From: Fibrobacterota bacterium
GTDB taxonomy: Bacteria > Fibrobacterota > Chitinivibrionia > Chitinivibrionales > Chitinispirillaceae
Direction of reading: 5' to 3'
NCBI GenBank assembly: GCA_023436205.1
Contig: JAEZKC010000012.1
Span: 62,001 to 126,000 of the forward strand
DNA: 64,000 bases
The translations under genes and the position numbers were made by a program. The notes under the pieces are model-generated. The model was not told the origin of the DNA and did no database searches. It was given only the letters and a program-made list of their open reading frames with translations. The first letter of the stretch is position 1. Every line of letters begins with the position of its first letter. Positions 51,176 to 59,712 of this stretch are shown here, piece after piece.

Positions 51176-52941
51176 TAAACGGAGATCTCCTCGGAAACCA
51201 GTTCTCTGTGACCGTTGAGGAAATTATAGAGGGTAGCGCGTCCCACACCCAGAATCCGTGCAGCCTTGGCCTTGTTCCCCCCAGCCTTGACAAGTGCCTT
51301 ATCAACAATCTCGGCGGTAAGCTTGGGACGACGCCCCACTTTCCCTATCCTGTCCTGCTCTGAAGGTGATAGAAAAGATACAGCTGTAAGTTCCGGAGGA
51401 AGATGCTCAGGAAGAAGCTCTCCTTCACGACACTTGATAAGGGCAAACTGAAGCGCATTCTGAAGCTGCCTTACATTACCCGGCCAGGGATAATTCATCA
51501 TAAGAGAAAGCGCTTCATCGGAGATGCGCATCTCCCCCCGACCAAGTTTCCTTGAAAAACTGTTCAGGAAATGATTGACCAGAAGTGCTATGTCGTTTTT
51601 TCGCTCCCTCAGAGGAGGGACCTCGATGGGAACTACTGCCAGGCGGTAATAGAGATCTTCTCTGAACTTACCCTGGGCGACCATCTCCTTGAGATTGCGA
51701 TTGGTGGCGCAGATCACCCGCACATCCACCTTTCTGGGACTTTCACTTCCAACCGGTTCAAAAGTCCCCTCCTGAAGTACCCGAAGCAGCTTCACCTGCA
51801 TGGGAAGAGACAGTTCACCTATTTCATCCAGAAAGATGGTACCCTTGTCCGCCAGTTCAAATCGTCCTTTTTTGTCCCGAATGGCTCCAGTGAAAGCTCC
51901 TTTGATATGTCCGAAAAGCTCACTTTCCAGAGTGCCCTCAGGCAATGCGCCACAGTTTACAGGCACAAACAGTTTGTCACGTCGGGTACTTTCATTGTGA
52001 ATCGCCGCAGCCACCAGTTCCTTGCCCGTACCGCTCTCCCCGGTTACGATAACGGAAAAGCTGCTCTGGGCAAGATCTTTTATCAAGTCATATATAGCCA
52101 GCATTTTGTAGTCCTGACCAATTATTCCTGAAAACTCCTCCGCCTCACCAAGCTTCCGCTCAAGCTCCTTTACCCGGGTTTCATCACTGAGGGAGGCAAT
52201 TACCCCTTTTACCATCCCGCACTCGTTTTTCACCGGAATCCGAGTTACCTGAATCTGATGCCGTTCGCTTTGACTGTTAAGATATACCGTACTGTAACTG
52301 GCCCGGGGCATCTGTTCATAATTGCCCTTGTCACAAAACGCGCACTGATCCCCGCAGAAACCGGGAATGATCACTTTGTGACAATCTCTACCCAGAACAT
52401 TCTCCCGCTTAAGCCCGGTCATGGCCTCTGCCCCGCGGCTGAACAGAAGAATTCGCCTGTCAAGGTCATGGATGATTATCCCTTCCTTAAGACTGTCCAG
52501 AATATCTTCCATATACCTGCGCTGATTTTCAATTGTCTGCTGAAATCCGTGCTTGAAAAAAGTGGATACACTCTGCTCAACATCCTTGAGGAAATCCTGA
52601 AACGGTTCCTTTTCCGGAGAATTCAAAATGGAAAAGTTCAAAGTGATCACAGGAGGAACTCCCGGAAAAACAGGACAACTCCCTCTGGCCTTTTCTCCTA
52701 ACACAAATACGAGATCAAAGATCTCCCCCATCACATCCTCGATATTTCTGCTTCGGAATGTGTTCAGATCAATTCCCGCCTCCGAGGTCAGGAAATACCA
52801 CTGAGGAGCCAGAGGTGCAGAAATCAGGGAAAGACTCGTCACCTGCACACCCGCAGGACCCAGTTTGCGAATAAAATGCTCCACCACTGCCCCTGCGGCA
52901 CTGGATCTCTCCTCCACGATCAGTATTCTAGTAATAGTCAT
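51175..52941 (-). CDS. Sigma-54 activator with degenerate ArsC/LMW-phosphatase-like N-terminus, PAS, AAA+ and Fis domains
   Basis: The 588-residue product has four parts. Residues 1-130 resemble thioredoxin-type arsenate reductase / LMW tyrosine phosphatase: strand TRILIVEERSSAAGAVVEHF, GIDLNTFRSRNIEDVMG, FDLVFVLGEKARGSCPVFPG. The catalytic loop Cys-x5-Arg is gone (VEERSSAAG), while C89 in GSCP remains. A PAS domain (140-260) holds C187, C196, C200 and C203. The AAA+ domain has GESGTGKELVAAAI, GAFTGA and TIFLDEIGEL. The Fis helix-turn-helix is KAKAARILGVGRATLYNFLN. The start at 52941 has AAGG upstream; a 63-codon extension is unsupported. It follows the Enzyme I gene by 53 bases and lies next to the sigma-54-driven porin operon. 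Confidence 0.85.
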   Translation of the reverse strand: MTITRILIVEERSSAAGAVVEHFIRKLGPAGVQVTSLSLISAPLAPQWYFLTSEAGIDLNTFRSRNIEDVMGEIFDLVFVLGEKARGSCPVFPGVPPVITLNFSILNSPEKEPFQDFLKDVEQSVSTFFKHGFQQTIENQRRYMEDILDSLKEGIIIHDLDRRILLFSRGAEAMTGLKRENVLGRDCHKVIIPGFCGDQCAFCDKGNYEQMPRASYSTVYLNSQSERHQIQVTRIPVKNECGMVKGVIASLSDETRVKELERKLGEAEEFSGIIGQDYKMLAIYDLIKDLAQSSFSVIVTGESGTGKELVAAAIHNESTRRDKLFVPVNCGALPEGTLESELFGHIKGAFTGAIRDKKGRFELADKGTIFLDEIGELSLPMQVKLLRVLQEGTFEPVGSESPRKVDVRVICATNRNLKEMVAQGKFREDLYYRLAVVPIEVPPLRERKNDIALLVNHFLNSFSRKLGRGEMRISDEALSLMMNYPWPGNVRQLQNALQFALIKCREGELLPEHLPPELTAVSFLSPSEQDRIGKVGRRPKLTAEIVDKALVKAGGNKAKAARILGVGRATLYNFLNGHRELVSEEISV

Positions 52942-52994
52942 GAACCAATTGCCTTTCAGTAAACAGATTTCTCCACAAAAATAAAATGCATGAT

Positions 52995-54644
52995 TCAACT
53001 CTCCGCCGCAAGCATCCTCGCAAGCTCGTTTCTGACCCTGGGGATAAGCCGGGGGGCCACACTCACCACCTTTATACCGGCATTGTAAAGCTTTTGCGGA
53101 ACGCCTTCTCTTCCCGCCATCTCTCCGCAAATAGAAGCTTCCCTGTTCAGGGAGCGCGCTGTACTGGCGAAATTGCGTAATAGATTCCAGAGCACGGGGT
53201 GATCGGGATTATACTCCCTGGCCACCAGTTCATTACTCCTGTCAATGGCAAAGAGATACTGAATCAGGTCATTGGATCCCACACTCCCGAAATCCACCTG
53301 TTTGAGAATTTCCTCAGCCTCAAGAAAAGCGCTGGGGATCTCAAACATTGCCCCGAACCGGATATTTTCCACATTGCTTTTAGATATGGAAAGCACCTCC
53401 CGGGCATCCCTGAGAAGCTGCTCCTGCTGAAGGGAATCCACCACCATGGGAAACATTATCCTGATCTTACTCCCAAGACTCACTCTCCCGAGAGCTCTGA
53501 TCTGACTGTTGAAAATCTCCGGGTTACCCAGCAGAAAACGGGATCCTCTCCAGCCCAGAAACGGATTTCCCTCCTGCTTGAGCTTTAGAAACGGAAGCGG
53601 CTTGTCTCCGCCCGCATCCAGCAGCCTGAAAGTCACAGGCCTGTCTCCCATCTCCTGCACAGCTTTCTGGTAGTAAACAAACTGCTCCTCTTCGCTCAGC
53701 AGCCGACCCATCTTGATAAAAAGAATTTCTGTTCTGAAAAGTCCGATCCCGTCACCCCGAACTGATTCGGCATGCTTGACATCCTCAATAGAGCTGGCAT
53801 TGGCCATGACTTTAACTCCGGGTGGAGACCCCAGAATACACACCATCTCCGATTCCACCTGCTCCACGGCAATATGCGCCGCAAGCGTCTGCTCATCGGG
53901 GCTGACTATTGCCACACCGTTATCCCCGTCAACCAGCACCTGATCCCCGCACTTGACATAATCCATTATGTCCTGCAGCCCGGAGATGGCAGGGACCCCG
54001 ATGGAACGGGCGATGATGGCCGCATGAGAGGTAATTCCTCCGTGCTCGGTGACAAACGCCAGAACCTTGTCAACATTCATATTGACAATCATTTCGGCGG
54101 TGAGCTCCTCGGCCACGATTATGCGGTTTTCACCTCTAAAACAGCTGTTGTGACCACGACAGATAAAGCCGCTCCGTCTGTCACTAAGCTTCCCCAGAAG
54201 CCTGCGCCTCACCTCTCCTATATCACCAGCCCTTTCCCGAAGATAAGCATTGTCAAGCTTAGCAAACTTCTCCTCATAACTCCCGAACACCTCCGAAACC
54301 GCCCACTCCAGGTTTTTACGGTCCTGCTCAACTGCCTGCCGAATCGCAGCCACAATCTTGGGATCATTCATGATATGCTTCTGAGTCAGAAATATCTCAG
54401 CTTCCGCTTTTCCGATACTCTTGGCCACTTCCGTAGCTATGCGGTTAAGTTCGTGAGAACACTGAACCAGCACCTCCTCGTAGCGCTCCAGCTCCTCCTT
54501 CACCGCTGCAGCTGTGGCCAGAGAATACTCAGTCACCGCCCGGTTTCTTTCGGAAGAATAAAGACACACAGTACCGAAAACCCGCCCGGAATTGATGCTG
54601 ATTCCCACAAACTTTCTGTTCTGAACAAATTCCTTACTGTTCAA
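52995..54644 (-). CDS. ptsI: PTS Enzyme I (phosphoenolpyruvate-protein phosphotransferase)
   Basis: Enzyme I takes phosphate from PEP and hands it to HPr-type proteins. The protein (549 residues from a TTG at 54644) has the phospho-His H207 in TEHGGITSHAAIIARS, PEP-site motifs DGIGLFRTEILFI, RLLDAGGDKPLPF, LGWRGSRFLL, GSNDLIQYLFAIDRS and the active Cys in ICGEMAGRE. No GAF domain, so it is not PtsP. The start is uncertain: GGAGG stands 5 bases before this TTG and it overlaps the previous gene by 11 bases; an ATG at 54701 would add 19 residues lying inside that gene. No HPr or EII gene is nearby. Downstream is the sigma-54 activator. Confidence 0.88.
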   Translation of the reverse strand: MNSKEFVQNRKFVGISINSGRVFGTVCLYSSERNRAVTEYSLATAAAVKEELERYEEVLVQCSHELNRIATEVAKSIGKAEAEIFLTQKHIMNDPKIVAAIRQAVEQDRKNLEWAVSEVFGSYEEKFAKLDNAYLRERAGDIGEVRRRLLGKLSDRRSGFICRGHNSCFRGENRIIVAEELTAEMIVNMNVDKVLAFVTEHGGITSHAAIIARSIGVPAISGLQDIMDYVKCGDQVLVDGDNGVAIVSPDEQTLAAHIAVEQVESEMVCILGSPPGVKVMANASSIEDVKHAESVRGDGIGLFRTEILFIKMGRLLSEEEQFVYYQKAVQEMGDRPVTFRLLDAGGDKPLPFLKLKQEGNPFLGWRGSRFLLGNPEIFNSQIRALGRVSLGSKIRIMFPMVVDSLQQEQLLRDAREVLSISKSNVENIRFGAMFEIPSAFLEAEEILKQVDFGSVGSNDLIQYLFAIDRSNELVAREYNPDHPVLWNLLRNFASTARSLNREASICGEMAGREGVPQKLYNAGIKVVSVAPRLIPRVRNELARMLAAES

Positions 54645-55467
54645 GATCCCCTCCAGCTCCCCGGAAATGCAGCATCCCTGCCCTGCAGAGTGAAAAATCA
54701 TACTTCACCGGATCCTCGGGATCAAAAGTCCTGAGCATCGATGTGATCTCCTGAGCCATTCTCCAGTCCGCCACTTTCCGTTTACTCAAACCGCTGACTG
54801 CGGCTATTCTTGCCACGTGAGTATCAACAGGCATCACCAGCACTGATGGACTGACACTTTTCCATATACCCAAATCTATTCCGTCCTCTTTGCGTACCAT
54901 CCAGCGAAGATAGAGTGCCATCCGCTTGGCTGCACTCCCCCCAGCCGGTGAGGCCACCAGATACTCGAAACTCTTTCTCTCTCCGGCAAGCTTCCGCCCA
55001 TTTTCCCGAATAACACCGGTAAACAGCTCAAGAGCGCCCGACAGATCCCCCCCGCTCGTTTCAAGCCCTGCTCTGAAACAGCGTTCAAGTGTTCCGTATT
55101 CCCTGGTTACCCCCGCCACAGATTGCAGCAGTGTGGCTATATCCCTTCCATCATTGAATCGATGTTTGAAATCCCCAAGAAGCCTGCATTTCTCTTTAAA
55201 AGAAGCCTCCGCAACAAAAGATGTGGGGCTTGAACCCATAATTGAAAGGACCCTCTCTATGCTGCGGATAACAATTTCCACTCTTCCGTATGCCAACCCT
55301 GCTGCCAACAGTCCCACAATTTCGATATCCGACGACTTTCGATAGCGATGAACGCAGATCAAGGGATCCAATCCAAGATACTGCGGGTCATGATAGGACC
55401 GGAATATCTCCTCCAAAGCCTCCTTCAGGTCCGAACTCTTTCCAAAATGCGTATTTTTTTTTACCAT
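54634..55467 (-). CDS. TIGR02757/DUF2400 family protein
   Basis: A 277-residue cytoplasmic protein of a widespread but uncharacterised family. Recognisable parts: DPLICVHRYRKSSDIEIVGL, LLAAGLAYGRVEIVIRSIER, GSAAKRMALYLRWMVRKEDG, and VLVMPVDTHVARIAAVSGLS followed by DPEDPVKYDFSLCRAGM. The KRMALYLRWMVR and PVDTHVARIA motifs resemble the helix-hairpin-helix region of base-excision DNA glycosylases, which the family may be distantly related to (inference). It is the first gene of the EI/activator operon and overlaps the EI start. Confidence 0.85.
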   Translation of the reverse strand: MVKKNTHFGKSSDLKEALEEIFRSYHDPQYLGLDPLICVHRYRKSSDIEIVGLLAAGLAYGRVEIVIRSIERVLSIMGSSPTSFVAEASFKEKCRLLGDFKHRFNDGRDIATLLQSVAGVTREYGTLERCFRAGLETSGGDLSGALELFTGVIRENGRKLAGERKSFEYLVASPAGGSAAKRMALYLRWMVRKEDGIDLGIWKSVSPSVLVMPVDTHVARIAAVSGLSKRKVADWRMAQEITSMLRTFDPEDPVKYDFSLCRAGMLHFRGAGGDLEQ

Positions 55468-55649
55468 CTCACTTTTACAAACATTATCTTAAATGATACA
55501 TCACTACTTCAGTGTTGATTTCGATCAGTTACTGAAAATAGTTAAATGTCTCAAAATGTAGGTCGTTTTTAGACACTTTTTTTTCGAAAGCCACTTCAGG
55601 CTCTTTACATCCCATTCACATTCTGGCGCAGCGTCTCAGGTTAGGCATT

Positions 55650-56693
55650 ATGAAAAGGCCGATTTTTCTCAAACAAAAAAATATGCTCAGGGTTCTTTAC
55701 TCATTGATCCCTGTAGCAACAGGAGCCATCTTTTTTTTCGGATGGCGTGTTTTAGCACTGCTGGCAGTTTCCTTCCTGTTCGCCTTTCTTACCGAATGGT
55801 ACATGGAATCAAAAAAAGCTAATGGAAAAATCAGCTATGCAGTCTTTGTCACCGCAGCACTATTTGGACTGTCTCTGCCATCCACCGCCCCCTTCTGGAT
55901 AACTGCCGTGGGAATAATAATAGCGGTTCTATTCGGAAAGATGGCTTTTGGCGGATTCGGAAAAAATGTGTTCAACCCGGCTATAGTTGGCCGTGCGTTC
56001 GTCTATGTTACTTTTCCGCAGGAGATTACCGGTTCCTTTACACCCGCATTCAAGACATTTCCGGGCGGGTTTGCACACTGGAGCTCGGGAATGACAGCTG
56101 TTCCAGCCTACATAAGCCAGGCAGGTCTGCAGATAGCAGATGCAGTCACGGCAGCCACTCCGATGTGGGCACGACGCGATTTTGGTTACACTACCGATCT
56201 TGTAAACATGTTTCTGGGAAACATCGGAACCACTTTTGAACAGGCCGGGCAAACCATGGTACTCGCTGCGGGTTCGGTTGGGGAGGTTTCCGCACTGCTT
56301 ATCATACTGGCGGGGATTTACCTGATCTGGACTAAAACCGCCAACTGGCGCCTCACTGTTTCCATGATTTCCGGAGCTGCCGTCATGAGCTTTTTTGCCC
56401 ATTATGTGCTCCATATCCCCACAGCTGCACCGGTACCCTTCTCACTTCTTTCGGGTGCACTTCTTTACGGAGCAGTTTTCATGGTGACAGATCCGGTCAG
56501 TGCACCAAAAGTCCCGCTTTCTCAATACATCTACGGAGCATTCATAGGTATTATGGTGGTATTCTTCCGATATCAGTCTATTTTTGCTGGAGGCCTGGCT
56601 TTCGCTATGCTGTTTGGCAACATGATCGCACCTTCCCTTGACCTGTGGATAAAAAGAATCCGTGCACGCAAAACTGTCGGGGGCAAGGCATGA
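55650..56693 (+). CDS. rnfD: RnfD/NqrB-type membrane subunit
   Basis: A core subunit of the Na+/H+-pumping Rnf/Nqr family. About ten membrane helices; the GGFGKNVFNPAIVGRAF motif is diagnostic. The FMN-attachment threonine is likely T170 in DAVTAATPMW, where the usual motif is SGAT, so the two residues before are changed. At 347 residues it matches RnfD (about 350) rather than NqrB (about 410). First gene of the operon; its stop overlaps the next start (ATGA). Confidence 0.9.
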   Translation: MKRPIFLKQKNMLRVLYSLIPVATGAIFFFGWRVLALLAVSFLFAFLTEWYMESKKANGKISYAVFVTAALFGLSLPSTAPFWITAVGIIIAVLFGKMAFGGFGKNVFNPAIVGRAFVYVTFPQEITGSFTPAFKTFPGGFAHWSSGMTAVPAYISQAGLQIADAVTAATPMWARRDFGYTTDLVNMFLGNIGTTFEQAGQTMVLAAGSVGEVSALLIILAGIYLIWTKTANWRLTVSMISGAAVMSFFAHYVLHIPTAAPVPFSLLSGALLYGAVFMVTDPVSAPKVPLSQYIYGAFIGIMVVFFRYQSIFAGGLAFAMLFGNMIAPSLDLWIKRIRARKTVGGKA

Positions 56694-57349
56694 AGAAAAA
56701 CTCCCCTTTATACATTATAATGTTCATGATCTTCATCTCCGGCGTTTTCGGACTGGGTGTGTCTTTTGTACACAATGTAACTCTGGGTCAACTGGAGATG
56801 AATGCACGACTCTACCGAAACCGTATCATTACCTCGGCATTCAAATTAGAGGTTCCCCTTTCTACTCCCACCGGCTATGAGCAGGCTCTTGAAGAAAACC
56901 TGGATGACTATGAGATCGTCAAAAGCGGAAGAGTCTGGCATGTTTACATCAGCAAGAACGAGCCGAAACGGATTGGATTTATCTTCAGAGGAATGGGTTT
57001 CTGGGATGTGATTGAAGGGATAATGGTTCTGTCTCCTGATCTGGACACCATTTACAATGTCCGTTTCCTCGACCAGAAGGAAACTCCCGGTCTGGGCGCC
57101 CGCATTGAAGAGGAATGGTTCGTTGGGCAGTTTCAAGGGTATCCAATCGCCTGGGATGATCCGGTCAACGCACGAATCACCTTCGGAGGCCGTTCACCCA
57201 AGGAAGGCAAGCGCATTGACGCCATCACCGGCGCCACGCAAACCTCCATGGCAGTGGAACGCATTCTTAACTCCGAGTTGCAGGCGTTCAAAGAACTGTA
57301 CGAATCAGAAAACCTGCAGAAGTATCAGCAGCAGAACGGGAAGGAATAG
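56690..57349 (+). CDS. rnfG: RnfG/NqrC-type FMN-binding subunit
   Basis: A 219-residue periplasmic flavoprotein with one N-terminal anchor (YIIMFMIFISGVFGLGVSFV). The covalent FMN site is T183 in DAITGATQTSMAV. Other family parts: LDTIYNVRFLDQKETPGLGA. Closer to RnfG (about 206) than NqrC (about 257) in length. The ATG at 56690 overlaps the rnfD stop, which supports this start over one 45 bases upstream. Confidence 0.92.
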   Translation: MKKNSPLYIIMFMIFISGVFGLGVSFVHNVTLGQLEMNARLYRNRIITSAFKLEVPLSTPTGYEQALEENLDDYEIVKSGRVWHVYISKNEPKRIGFIFRGMGFWDVIEGIMVLSPDLDTIYNVRFLDQKETPGLGARIEEEWFVGQFQGYPIAWDDPVNARITFGGRSPKEGKRIDAITGATQTSMAVERILNSELQAFKELYESENLQKYQQQNGKE

Positions 57350-57352
57350 ATC

Positions 57353-57967
57353 ATGGCAGCAGGTGCAATAAAAATATTCCGAGACGGACTCTGGACAAAT
57401 AATCCCATATTCCTTCAGGTGCTTGGAATATGCTCGACCCTGGCGGTCACAAATCTTATGGCCAACACCCTTTTCATGTGCGCGGGGTTGACCTTCACCG
57501 TAGCAATGTCAAACCTGACTATTTCGACTCTGCGAAACTTTATCCCCAGCCGCGTCCGCATGATTGTTCAGGTACTTATCATTGCAAGTTATGTGATGAT
57601 GGTGGAGGTGGTCATACAAGCTACGGCTCCTGATATTCACAGATTCATAGGTCCCTACGTGGGCCTTATCATAACAAACTGCATCATCATGGGAAGAGCG
57701 GAAGCCTTCGCCAGCCAGAACAAACCTGTGGCATCCTTCCTGGATGGTCTGTCAATGGGAATCGGCTACTCGCTTGTTCTGGTGGCCATTGCGCTCTTCA
57801 GAGAACCCCTGGGGTTCGGAACCCTTATGGGCTACCGCCTTCCGGCACTTAACCTGTGGTGGCATCAGTGGACAATCATGGTCATGGCTCCCGGAGCATT
57901 TTTCATGCTGGGGATTTTCACCTGGATCGCCCGCGCGCGCATGCTCAAACCAAAGGAGAAAAAATAA
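57353..57967 (+). CDS. rnfE: RnfE/NqrD-type membrane subunit
   Basis: A 204-residue six-helix integral subunit. It has the paired half-channel motifs with Cys that ligate an intramembrane Fe-S cluster in the family: LGICSTLAVTN near the start and LIITNCIIMGRAEAFA in the middle. Pseudo-symmetric partner of the next gene product. GGAAGGA precedes the ATG. Confidence 0.92.
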   Translation: MAAGAIKIFRDGLWTNNPIFLQVLGICSTLAVTNLMANTLFMCAGLTFTVAMSNLTISTLRNFIPSRVRMIVQVLIIASYVMMVEVVIQATAPDIHRFIGPYVGLIITNCIIMGRAEAFASQNKPVASFLDGLSMGIGYSLVLVAIALFREPLGFGTLMGYRLPALNLWWHQWTIMVMAPGAFFMLGIFTWIARARMLKPKEKK

Positions 57968-58572
57968 TGGAACCGGCCGTATCACCAGGCTTTCTCACAC
58001 TCATGCTCATTTTCATCGCTGCTGCATTTACAGATAATATTCTTCTGACCCGCTTTCTGGGCATGTGTTCCTGCATAGGAGTTTCTAAAAAGGTAGACAC
58101 CTCTCTAGGCCTGGGAGCAGCTGTGATTTTCGTCACCGCCAGCACTGCAGCCATTAATTACCTCATTTACCAGTATATCCTTATCCCGCTGGGACTTGGT
58201 TATATGCGCCTTATCACCTTCATTGTGGTGATTGCCGCATTTGTACAGTTCGTGGAGATGGCGGTGGAACGCTTTTCCCCATCCCTCTACTACGCCTTGG
58301 GAATTTTTCTGCCTCTTATCACTGTAAACTGCGCCATTCTGGGGATCTCGCTTTTCATGCTCAACCGCCCCTACAGCTTCTTCCAGAGCTTTTTCTACGG
58401 CGCAGGAGGCGGCTTCGGATGGTTCATTGCAATCGGTCTTATAGGAGGCATTCGGGAAAGGATTAATGAAAGCCTCTTGCCCAAAGGCCTGGAGGGACCC
58501 GGTATCACCCTCATTATAATAGGTATTATGTCTCTTGCATTCATCGGTTTTTCGGGAATGGTGAGGATCTGA
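57967..58572 (+). CDS. rnfA: RnfA/NqrE-type membrane subunit
   Basis: A 201-residue six-helix subunit, the inverted counterpart of RnfE. Cluster Cys motifs are RFLGMCSCIGVSKK and ITVNCAILGISLFM; the start FIAAAFTDNILLTRFLG is typical. The ATG at 57967 shares one base with the rnfE stop (TAATG) and has AAGGAG upstream, which settles the start. Confidence 0.93.
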   Translation: MEPAVSPGFLTLMLIFIAAAFTDNILLTRFLGMCSCIGVSKKVDTSLGLGAAVIFVTASTAAINYLIYQYILIPLGLGYMRLITFIVVIAAFVQFVEMAVERFSPSLYYALGIFLPLITVNCAILGISLFMLNRPYSFFQSFFYGAGGGFGWFIAIGLIGGIRERINESLLPKGLEGPGITLIIIGIMSLAFIGFSGMVRI

Positions 58573-58575
58573 TTT

Positions 58576-59688
58576 ATGGAACAGATGTGGATCCAGATGC
58601 TTATTTCAACCGGTTTTCTTATGGCAAGCGGCACCATTCTGGCCGCAATCCTTATCTGGGCTGAAAAGAAAATCCTCAACTACGGACCATGCACCATCGA
58701 CATCAACAGTGGCGAAAAGAAGCTGCAAGTCATGGGCGGCTCCTCTCTTCTTTCACTTTTAGCTCAGCAGGGCATTTTTATACCCTCAGCCTGTGGCGGT
58801 CGTGGAAGCTGCGCGTACTGCAAGGTTTCCGTAAAGGAGGGAGGCGGTATGGTGGGTCCGGTTGAAGAGCCCTACCTTTCTCCGGAGGAAAAAAAGAATA
58901 ATGTGAGACTATCCTGCCAGGTGAAGGTCAGAAACGATATATTCATTGAAATACCCCGGGAGTACTTTTCCGTAAAGCGCTTTCTGGGCAATGTGGTTCA
59001 CAAGAAAACATTGACCCACGATATAATCGAACTGCGCATCAGACTGAAAGAACCTTCGGAAGTCTCCTTCACTGCCGGTCAGTACATGCAGATCGAATCA
59101 AAGGAATACAAGGGAAGAGAATCGGTCATGCGCGCATACTCCCTCTCCTCCGTTCCTTCAGAAAAAGACCATGTGGAATTTCTTATAAGGAAAGTCCCCA
59201 ATGGTATCTGCACCACCTGGGTTTTTGATTTTCTTAAAGAGGGTCAGGATATAAACCTGAGCGGTCCCTATGGAGAATTCGGCCTGAGAGATACCGACGC
59301 CCCCATTCTTTTCATAGCCGGCGGAAGCGGTATGGCCCCCATCTGGAGCATGCTCAGGGACATGAAAGAGAAAGGCAACAAACGCCAGGCGCTTTACTTT
59401 TTCGGAGCCCAGACCCAGAGAGATCTTTTCTTTCTCGATGAAATGGCCCAAATTGAAAAAGCAATGCCTAACTTCCGGTTTATACCCGCTTTATCAAACG
59501 AGCCTGAAGACAGTGACTGGAAAGGCGAAAGAGGGCTTATCACCAATGTGGTTGCCAAGCACGTTCCGGACGCATCCAAACACGAAGCATATCTATGCGG
59601 ATCTCCGGGAATGATAGATGCCTGTGTGAAGGTTCTCAAAGCTGGCGGCATGCCCGAAGAAAAAGTTTACTACGACAAGTTCGCCTAA
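58576..59688 (+). CDS. nqrF: NqrF-type NADH-oxidising subunit (2Fe-2S and FAD)
   Basis: The electron-entry subunit of Na+-NQR. One N-terminal membrane helix (residues 9-29), then a ferredoxin domain with C73, C79, C82 and C114, the same spacing as NqrF, then a ferredoxin-reductase-like domain: FAD motif RAYSLSS (186-192), GPYGEFG, NADH motif GGSGMAP (249-255) and a C-terminal YYDKFA. At 370 residues it is a little shorter than typical (about 407). It starts 3 bases after rnfA. Its presence here in place of RnfB/RnfC, and with no nqrA in view, is unusual. Confidence 0.94.
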   Translation: MEQMWIQMLISTGFLMASGTILAAILIWAEKKILNYGPCTIDINSGEKKLQVMGGSSLLSLLAQQGIFIPSACGGRGSCAYCKVSVKEGGGMVGPVEEPYLSPEEKKNNVRLSCQVKVRNDIFIEIPREYFSVKRFLGNVVHKKTLTHDIIELRIRLKEPSEVSFTAGQYMQIESKEYKGRESVMRAYSLSSVPSEKDHVEFLIRKVPNGICTTWVFDFLKEGQDINLSGPYGEFGLRDTDAPILFIAGGSGMAPIWSMLRDMKEKGNKRQALYFFGAQTQRDLFFLDEMAQIEKAMPNFRFIPALSNEPEDSDWKGERGLITNVVAKHVPDASKHEAYLCGSPGMIDACVKVLKAGGMPEEKVYYDKFA

Positions 59689-59712
59689 GGTGTAGCCAAG
59701 GAGAGTGCAGTC

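Noticed and set aside
52942..53130. 63-codon N-terminal extension of the sigma-54 activator
   Set aside because: It overlaps the end of the Enzyme I gene, is basic and Cys-rich without family likeness, and the internal ATG at 52941 begins the phosphatase-like fold.
53772..54734. Plus-strand reading frame of 320 codons opposite the Enzyme I gene
   Set aside because: Shadow of a gene with all EI motifs; no family resemblance or ribosome site.
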